Below are positions 6,753 to 10,451 of a DNA stretch of 10,451 nucleotides, piece by piece (within the stretch, counting starts at the first letter, position 1; the number at the start of each line of letters is the position of its first letter). Both the position numbers and the translations under genes were made by a program. The DNA lies in assembly GCA_913054055.1 (NCBI GenBank), contig CAJXIT010000100.1, forward strand, positions 1-10,451, read 5' to 3'. The notes beneath the pieces were generated by a model, which was not told the DNA's origin, searched no databases, and saw only the letters and a program-made list of their open reading frames with translations. The stretch comes from an uncultured Thalassolituus sp. Its GTDB lineage: Bacteria; Pseudomonadota; Gammaproteobacteria; Pseudomonadales; Oceanobacteraceae.

Positions 6753-6782
6753 TTGGAAGCCATAGTTAGTAAAGTGTATGGT
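6753..6782 (+). promoter_or_regulatory. Candidate promoter of the His-rich/HupE cluster
   Basis: TTGGAA (6753-6758) and TATGGT (6777-6782) are spaced by 18 nt, each matching 4 of 6 consensus bases. Transcription would start near 6789, about 46 nt before the chosen ATG. If so, the upstream in-frame ATG at 6778 would not be transcribed, which supports the later start. Confidence 0.3.
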
Positions 6783-6820
6783 GGCAATCTGCAAGGACCA
6801 GCCTTGTAGCACAAGTCTAT

Positions 6821-6835
6821 TAATTAGCTTAATTA
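6821..6835. promoter_or_regulatory. TAATTA inverted repeat touching the first start codon of the cluster
   Basis: TAATTA-GCT-TAATTA is a perfect 6+6 bp inverted repeat that ends on the A of the ATG at 6835. Its place, over the ribosome binding region that otherwise lacks a Shine-Dalgarno sequence, would suit a repressor site or a translational control structure. AT-rich palindromes arise easily by chance. Confidence 0.25.
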
Positions 6836-7257
6836 TGCACTACATATTAAAAAGCAAAATTTGGCAGTTTTTCTTAGGGATTGCATTTCTTTCAATGCAG
6901 TCTGCTTCGGCGCATATACACCTTGCGTCTAGCCACCAGCATGATGGCTATAGCCATTCCCACTCGCAAGTCGTACATGCCCATGATGTCGTTACCCATC
7001 ATATAGATGCGTTTGAATCTAATCAGAATGCTCATGCCATTCAGACAGTTGAACTTAGTCCAGACTGGATAGTGAAATACGGAAAATGCTTGAGCGATCT
7101 GGAGTCGCAAGCTTTTCTTGCCTCAAGCTTTCCCAACCTTAAGCTGAATATTAATCCCCAAAGCTTATTTGACCATGTTTTTATTTATTACAGCTCCCAC
7201 TTTCGATCTAACGTTCAAGCTAGAGCCCCACCCATATTATTTTACCCTCTCGTTTAA
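6835..7257 (+). CDS. Small secreted His-rich protein with heptad HxH array; unrecognised, possible metal-binding protein
   Basis: This 140-residue protein has a signal peptide (KSKIW, hydrophobic core, ASA cleavage site near residue 26). Directly after it lies a His-rich stretch of about 30 residues with ten histidines: His27, 34, 41, 48 and 55 are 7 apart, and His29, 36, 43 and 50 are also 7 apart, giving four HxHx4 units and a final HH. The rest holds one Cys (residue 74) and ends with QARAPP plus a hydrophobic tail, an ending reminiscent of DUF2946-type proteins of metal loci; I cannot confirm membership. It is followed after 49 nt by the HupE-like gene. The start at 6835 is chosen because it gives a normal signal peptide; an in-frame ATG at 6778 would add 19 polar residues. 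Neither has a clear ribosome binding site. Periplasmic metal binding is inference. Confidence 0.75.
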   Translation: MHYILKSKIWQFFLGIAFLSMQSASAHIHLASSHQHDGYSHSHSQVVHAHDVVTHHIDAFESNQNAHAIQTVELSPDWIVKYGKCLSDLESQAFLASSFPNLKLNINPQSLFDHVFIYYSSHFRSNVQARAPPILFYPLV

Positions 7258-7306
7258 ATCATAAATGTTTACTAGCAAAAGCTAGAACTTACTATTGAGG
7301 TAAATA

Positions 7307-8104
7307 ATGTTTTCTATATTAAAAAAATGCCGGTGGCCCATAGCCATTGGCGCCTATTTTATTTGCAGTTTTGTTTTTGGGCATGGCATGTCTGAAGCAG
7401 AGAAAGCAAAAGCCTTAGAAGCCACTAACTGGGATTTTGTAGAGTTAGGCGCTAGCCACATGATCACGGGGTATGATCATTTACTCTTTCTTTTCGGTGT
7501 GATTTTCTTTCTTACTAAGTTTAATGACATCGTTAAATTTGTAACCGCCTTCACGATTGGGCATTCGATCACTCTGCTTTTTGCCACGCTTTATCACATC
7601 CAGGCAAATTACTACTTGATTGATGCAGTGATTGCATTAACCGTTATGTATAAGGCTTTTGATAACCTTGGTGGGTTTAAAAAATACTTAAGCATGGCGT
7701 CGCCAAATCTTTTACTCATGGTATTTGTATTTGGTTTGATTCACGGTTTTGGCCTTTCTACACGTCTACAAATGCTTCCCCTTGTAGAAGAAGGACTGGT
7801 TCTAAAAATCCTGTCATTCAACCTGGGTGTGGAGCTTGGTCAAATAGCTGCGTTAACCCTCATGTTGGCACTGTTGGCTGGCTGGCGTAAAACCAAATCA
7901 TTTAAAAACATCAGTAACGCAGCGAATGCACTGCTCATGTCACTGGGCGCATTACTGCTATTACATCAACTACACGGCTACTCTCACACATCCCACCCAG
8001 ATGATTTTGGTTTCAGTAGCGATAACCACTTACACGAACATGAGAAAATGCAGTCTGAGACAAACAATCAAAGACCAAATTCATCCCATGATTCAATTGA
8101 TTAA
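7307..8104 (+). CDS. HupE/UreJ-family membrane protein (HupE_UreJ_2-like) with His-rich C-terminus
   Basis: This 265-residue inner-membrane protein has an N-terminal signal-like segment ending in VFGHGM (about residue 25) and about six further hydrophobic segments. The family motifs are present: HMITGYDHLLFLFG (51-64) and FTIGHSITL (82-90), then FGLIHGFG (142-149) and FNLGVELGQ (171-179). The conserved histidines His51, His58, His86 and His146 and Glu176 probably form a metal path. Relatives HupE and UreJ are linked to nickel transport, while this branch is often in other metal loci, so nickel, zinc, cobalt or copper are all possible. The tail from about 220 to 246 holds seven or more histidines and should face a compartment boundary. 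GAGG 6 nt before the ATG fixes the start. It lies between the two small exported His-rich proteins, 28 nt before the next gene. Confidence 0.9.
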   Translation: MFSILKKCRWPIAIGAYFICSFVFGHGMSEAEKAKALEATNWDFVELGASHMITGYDHLLFLFGVIFFLTKFNDIVKFVTAFTIGHSITLLFATLYHIQANYYLIDAVIALTVMYKAFDNLGGFKKYLSMASPNLLLMVFVFGLIHGFGLSTRLQMLPLVEEGLVLKILSFNLGVELGQIAALTLMLALLAGWRKTKSFKNISNAANALLMSLGALLLLHQLHGYSHTSHPDDFGFSSDNHLHEHEKMQSETNNQRPNSSHDSID

Positions 8105-8132
8105 AAGCAAACTAATTTAAAGAGAAAAACTT

Positions 8133-8486
8133 ATGAAAAAATTTATTAAACTACCACTATTACTGCTCACGCTATTATTTGCACAATCAGTATATGCAGG
8201 GCCTAGCAACGGCCACTCTCATGATCATCACCACGGCCCAATAACAGGCGAACAAGCCGTGAAAAAGGCAACAAAACATGTTCAAAAGTTGATTAAAAAG
8301 GGCAAGATAGATGCATCTTGGTCAGGCATCACTTCAAACTCAGCTGAAGAAAAATCATATGAACATGGCCCTGAGTGGGTGGTGATGTTTGAGAATACAT
8401 CCATCAAAGACCCTAAAAAGCAAACCCTATATATTTTCTATACGATTAACGGAAAATACCTGGCGTCTAATTTTACAGGCCAATAA
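8133..8486 (+). CDS. Small exported His-rich protein, PepSY-like/DUF6488-like
   Basis: This 117-residue protein has a clear signal peptide (MKKFIK, Leu-rich core, cleavage after VYA near residue 22). The mature N-terminus holds HSHDHHHG at 28-35, a likely metal-binding cluster. Then come ITGEQAVKKATKHVQKLIKKGKID, a helix of PepSY-like character, and a beta-rich part with GPEWVVMFEN (79-88), KKQTLYIFYTINGKYL (95-110) and a terminal ASNFTG. I recall this layout from the DUF6488 family but could not check it. It is the third gene of the cluster, 28 nt after the HupE-like gene, and ends 6 nt before a strong hairpin. A role as periplasmic metal carrier or partner of the HupE-like protein is inference. 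An AGAGAA stretch about 9 nt upstream is the likely ribosome binding site. Confidence 0.82.
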   Translation: MKKFIKLPLLLLTLLFAQSVYAGPSNGHSHDHHHGPITGEQAVKKATKHVQKLIKKGKIDASWSGITSNSAEEKSYEHGPEWVVMFENTSIKDPKKQTLYIFYTINGKYLASNFTGQ

Positions 8487-8492
8487 CCCCTC

Positions 8493-8518
8493 ACAGGAGG
8501 TGCTTGCACCTCCTGTTT
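8493..8518 (+). terminator. Hairpin terminator of the His-rich/HupE cluster
   Basis: ACAGGAGGTGC (8493-8503) and GCACCTCCTGT (8506-8516) are perfect complements; with a realistic 4-nt loop the stem is 10 bp and GC-rich. It begins 6 nt after the stop codon. Only a short TTT follows (8516-8518), so termination is likely but the T run is poor. Confidence 0.65.
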
Positions 8519-8562
8519 CACCCATACTGTAAATCTACGAAACGTCGTTCTCTGGTTAAACT

Positions 8563-8634
8563 TCACCTTGAACAAACCCGTCACCCTGAACAAACCCGTC
8601 ACTCTGAACAAATCCGTCATCCTGAACAAATCCG
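8563..8634. repeat. 18-bp tandem repeat, four units
   Basis: Units start at 8563, 8581, 8599 and 8617, each 18 bp with the form TCAYYYTGAACAAAYCCG. Neighbouring units differ by only 1-3 substitutions and there are no indels. The last unit runs straight into the palindromic element at 8635, whose first 11 bases are the same as the start of unit four. The 4-fold reiteration therefore seems built from the left arm of that element. Confidence 0.9.
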
Positions 8635-8665
8635 TCATCCTGAACTTGATTCAGGATCTATCCCG
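8635..8665. repeat. Palindromic REP-like element
   Basis: ATCCTGAA (8637-8644) and TTCAGGAT (8650-8657) are perfect arms around CTTGA. The motif TCATCCTGAACTTGATTCAG belongs to a widespread type of intergenic palindromic repeat in proteobacteria. It belongs to a different repeat class from the TGTAGGAG elements elsewhere in this window. Confidence 0.75.
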
Positions 8666-8706
8666 TAAAAATCCCCATCTAATTCCCCCCATAACACATC
8701 CTAACC

Positions 8707-8735
8707 TTGTAAAACCCCGCCACCGCCCATACAAT
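8707..8735 (+). promoter_or_regulatory. Candidate sigma-70 promoter of ssrA
   Basis: TTGTAA (8707-8712) and TACAAT (8730-8735, 5 of 6 consensus) are spaced by exactly 17 nt. Transcription would start near 8742, giving a precursor with a leader of about 14 nt to be removed by RNase P before the mature 5' end at 8756. Confidence 0.55.
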
Positions 8736-8755
8736 TACCTTACCGATAAGCTTTC

Positions 8756-9111
8756 GGGGATGATTTTGGATTCGACATCGTTGGCAAAGCTTGAGGTGCA
8801 TGTGGTGAGGGTATAATGATCACCTAAATCCCCGTTATACATATATATAGTCGCAAACGACGAAAACTACGCACTAGCGGCTTAAGCCCGCTAACCTCCG
8901 ACTCTGGATGCTTATGGACAGATGACGAGGGCACGCAACATAAGCTCGCACGGGAAGCTTGCCAAAGGCGGAACTGTTAAATAAGTATTTGGCTCGCCCT
9001 AAACGCCCTGTCTCTCGGGCCGTGATGGGTTAATCTAATAGAGTGAATAAACATGTAGAGCCGATAGGGGAGTGACGATGGACGCGGGTTCGAACCCCGC
9101 CATCTCCACCA
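8756..9111 (+). ncRNA. ssrA: Transfer-messenger RNA (tmRNA)
   Basis: This 356-nt RNA rescues stalled ribosomes together with SmpB. The tRNA-like ends pair (GGGGATG at 8756-8762 with CATCTCC at 9101-9107), followed by A and the encoded CCA at 9109-9111; the T arm GCGGGTTCGAACCCCGC precedes it. The 5' part keeps TTGGATTCGAC as in E. coli. Pseudoknot PK1 is visible: GGTGA (8804-8808) pairs with TCACC (8820-8824), and GTATAA (8811-8816) pairs with TTATAC (8835-8840). The tag reading frame starts at 8853 after TAGTC and reads ANDENYALAA then TAA (8883-8885), the typical gammaproteobacterial degradation tag. Length is normal. It lies downstream of the metal cluster and repeats, about 5.7 kb after smpB. 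Confidence 0.97.
8853..8885 (+). other. tmRNA tag-peptide reading frame
   Basis: Ten codons encode ANDENYALAA, ended by TAA. The resume codon is GCA after the conserved TAGTC. With the alanine carried by the tmRNA itself the tag is AANDENYALAA, identical to the E. coli tag, so it should be recognised by ClpXP-type proteases. Confidence 0.95.
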
Positions 9112-9218
9112 AATTCTACTTTTAGTTAAGTAACAATTTGTGGAACAGCGGACTGCGCTGACCATCCAAAACACGTAGTTTGAATTTAGAACTACCATCA
9201 AAAATACCTGAGGTTTTT

Positions 9219-9247
9219 GGCTCCTTACATAAAATAGGGGCTTTTTT
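9219..9247 (+). terminator. Possible ssrA terminator
   Basis: GGCTCC (9219-9224) can pair with GGGGCT (9237-9242), with two G-U pairs, around a 12-nt AT-rich loop, and a run of six T follows directly (9242-9247). The stem is weak and lies 108 nt beyond the mature 3' end, which would leave a long trailer. Confidence 0.4.
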
Positions 9248-9328
9248 GTGCCAGCCTGAAAAAGAGAGCATTAAGCTATTAATCGTAGTTAAAGGCCCAT
9301 TCAAACTAGGTTTATCCTAATTGCGAAC

Positions 9329-9334
9329 TATAAT
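9329..9334 (+). promoter_or_regulatory. Candidate -10 box for the EAL response regulator gene
   Basis: A perfect TATAAT lies 29 nt before the ATG at 9364. No good -35 hexamer is seen at the usual distance, so the call is tentative. Confidence 0.35.
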
Positions 9335-9363
9335 TAAGTTACTAAAGTAAAAGCCAGTAAACC

Positions 9364-10451
9364 ATGCCCTGTAACATCATAGCGATTGATGACGAACCCG
9401 AATATCTGGACCTAATCTCAGAGTTTGCTGCCATATCGTCTATATCCACTACCACGTTCTCACAGTGGTCAGATGAGATTTTGCCTCAATTGAACAATAA
9501 TTCTTTATTGTTCTTAGACATAAACATGCCTAGAAAAGATGGCATTGATAGCTTAATGCTGATCAGTAATGCAGAATTTCAGGGGCAAATCGTCTTATTA
9601 TCTGGTGCAGATGAAAGTGTCATCAACTCCGTTATTAAATTAGGCGAATCCCTAAGCCTAAATATGTTTGGCTCCCTCGCAAAGCCATTCACATTACAAA
9701 ACTTTCAAGATACGATCACTCGCTTTAAAGACATCAAACAAGCACCACTGGTTTTAAAAGAAGCACTCATAGAGCTGGATTTAGATTTAGATTACATTCA
9801 AAAATGTCTAGACAGTAACTGCATATACCCGGTCTACCAACCGCAAATCAACCCCAAAAACATGCAGATTGAAGGCATGGAATGCCTAACAAGATTTAAA
9901 CACCCAACACTTGGTTTTATTCCACCGCAAAATTTCATCGATGAACTAACCGATCAACACCTAATAGAAGATTACACACTTCTTTTTATGCATAAGGCCA
10001 TTAATGAAGTTGCCCATTTATTAAAACAACATCAAACTCTGAATATTTCATTTAATGTCTCAGCACTCTCGCTTAACCAATCCTTTACCTCTGAAATACT
10101 CAAACTGTTTTCAGAACATGACATCACTGCAAGCCAGGTCACCATTGAAATAACCGAAACATCTGCCATCAGTTTATCTGATGAAGCACTGTATGCGGTT
10201 TCAAAGTTTCGCGCTCAAGGGTTTAATTTATCCGTTGATGATTTTGGCACAGGCTACTCAACATTCCTTCAGTTAAACGACCTACCGTTTACCGAGCTAA
10301 AAGTAGATAAAACATTTGTTGATCAAGTGATCACAAACAATAAGTCATATAAGATTGTAAAAGCGAGTATTGTTTTGGCCGAGATTTTATCACTAAAATC
10401 CGTTGCAGAAGGCATTGAAACAGAAGATCAGCTAGCCGTGTTAAAAGAATT
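9364..10451 (+). CDS. Response regulator with EAL domain, c-di-GMP phosphodiesterase (RocR-like), 3' end outside window
   Basis: The reading frame is open to the window edge, giving 362 residues. A REC domain (1-122) has the acidic pocket IDDE (8-11), phosphoacceptor Asp52 in LDINMP, Ser80 and Lys107 in AKPF. An EAL domain follows from about 150: YQPQI, Glu173 in ECL in place of EAL, Asn231 in SFNVSAL, Glu262 and Glu265 in EITE, Asp292/Asp293 in DDFGTGYS, Lys313 in KVDKTF and Glu349 in AEGIET. All metal-binding and catalytic positions known from P. aeruginosa RocR are present with nearly the same spacing, so hydrolysis of c-di-GMP controlled by phosphorylation is likely. It is cytosolic. No sensor kinase gene lies in the window. 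The ribosome binding site before the ATG is weak. Compared with the usual motif only the central Ala is changed to Cys. Confidence 0.92.
   Translation, partial: MPCNIIAIDDEPEYLDLISEFAAISSISTTTFSQWSDEILPQLNNNSLLFLDINMPRKDGIDSLMLISNAEFQGQIVLLSGADESVINSVIKLGESLSLNMFGSLAKPFTLQNFQDTITRFKDIKQAPLVLKEALIELDLDLDYIQKCLDSNCIYPVYQPQINPKNMQIEGMECLTRFKHPTLGFIPPQNFIDELTDQHLIEDYTLLFMHKAINEVAHLLKQHQTLNISFNVSALSLNQSFTSEILKLFSEHDITASQVTIEITETSAISLSDEALYAVSKFRAQGFNLSVDDFGTGYSTFLQLNDLPFTELKVDKTFVDQVITNNKSYKIVKASIVLAEILSLKSVAEGIETEDQLAVLKE

Noticed and set aside
6546..6812. Minus-strand 88-aa frame upstream of the deacylase
   Set aside because: It overlaps the deacylase start in another frame, is rich in Trp/Cys/Phe without any pattern, and spans the candidate regulatory region.
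7272..7285. CTAGC-AAAA-GCTAG hairpin before the HupE-like gene as a terminator
   Set aside because: The stem is only 5 bp and no T run follows; it is more likely a chance structure or a minor intercistronic fold.
8563..8665. CRISPR array
   Set aside because: Units are contiguous 18-mers with no spacers and no cas genes are near.
8568..8816. Plus-strand frame with LNKPVT/LNKSVI repeats, and its minus-strand counterpart with FRMTD repeats
   Set aside because: These are translations of the 18-bp tandem repeat and palindrome. The plus frame runs into the tmRNA, and no ribosome binding site or protein family supports either.
9088..9111. Island attachment site at the ssrA 3' end
   Set aside because: ssrA is a common integration target, but no integrase gene and no second copy of this sequence are visible in the window.
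8977..9201. Minus-strand reading frame with WRWRGSNPRP
   Set aside because: It is the antisense of the tmRNA 3' tRNA-like end. Such frames are a known false protein call over tRNA-like T arms.
9122..9304. Minus-strand 60-aa frame beyond ssrA, considered as an integrase remnant
   Set aside because: No tyrosine recombinase motif can be read, and the frame covers the candidate ssrA terminator.

Overview
The window looks like chromosomal DNA of a moderate-GC gammaproteobacterium, probably a marine, sodium-using heterotroph of the Oceanospirillales type; the genus cannot be fixed from the sequence. The reasons are the smpB / ratA-rnfH neighbourhood, a gammaproteobacterial tmRNA whose tag reads ANDENYALAA, and two Na+-coupled transporters. 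All coordinates are in the window frame.

Left part (1-3106). rnfH, ratA and a neurotransmitter:sodium symporter (NSS) gene lie head-to-tail on the minus strand. They diverge from smpB on the plus strand. The smpB / ratA-rnfH arrangement is the conserved one known from E. coli, with the NSS gene inserted between ratA and smpB. smpB has a consensus -10 box only 7 nt before its ATG and no ribosome binding site, so its mRNA may be leaderless. A strong, symmetrical terminator closes smpB and also faces the converging symporter gene.

Middle (3107-6568). A PutP-like sodium:solute symporter and, upstream of it on the same strand, an N-acyl-D-amino-acid deacylase-like amidohydrolase suggest uptake plus hydrolysis of N-acylated or D-amino-acid compounds. 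The spacers carry several copies of a REP-like palindromic repeat. Two distant copies, on opposite strands, align over about 110 bp and show compensatory changes in a hairpin stem.

Right-middle (6569-8516). Divergent from the deacylase is a three-gene plus-strand cluster: a small secreted protein with a strictly heptad-spaced HxH array, a HupE/UreJ-family membrane protein with a His-rich tail, and a small exported protein with an HSHDHHHG stretch. This is very probably a metal-handling system of the cell envelope, and it is the least described system in the window. A strong hairpin follows it, then an 18-bp tandem repeat that runs into a palindrome.

Right part (8517-10451). ssrA (tmRNA) is complete, with a plausible promoter, pseudoknot PK1, tag reading frame and CCA end. 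In many gammaproteobacteria smpB and ssrA are close neighbours; here both tmRNA-system genes are on the plus strand but about 5.7 kb apart, with the transporter/deacylase/metal genes between them. The window ends inside a response regulator with an EAL domain (RocR-like architecture) that keeps the residues expected of an active c-di-GMP phosphodiesterase.
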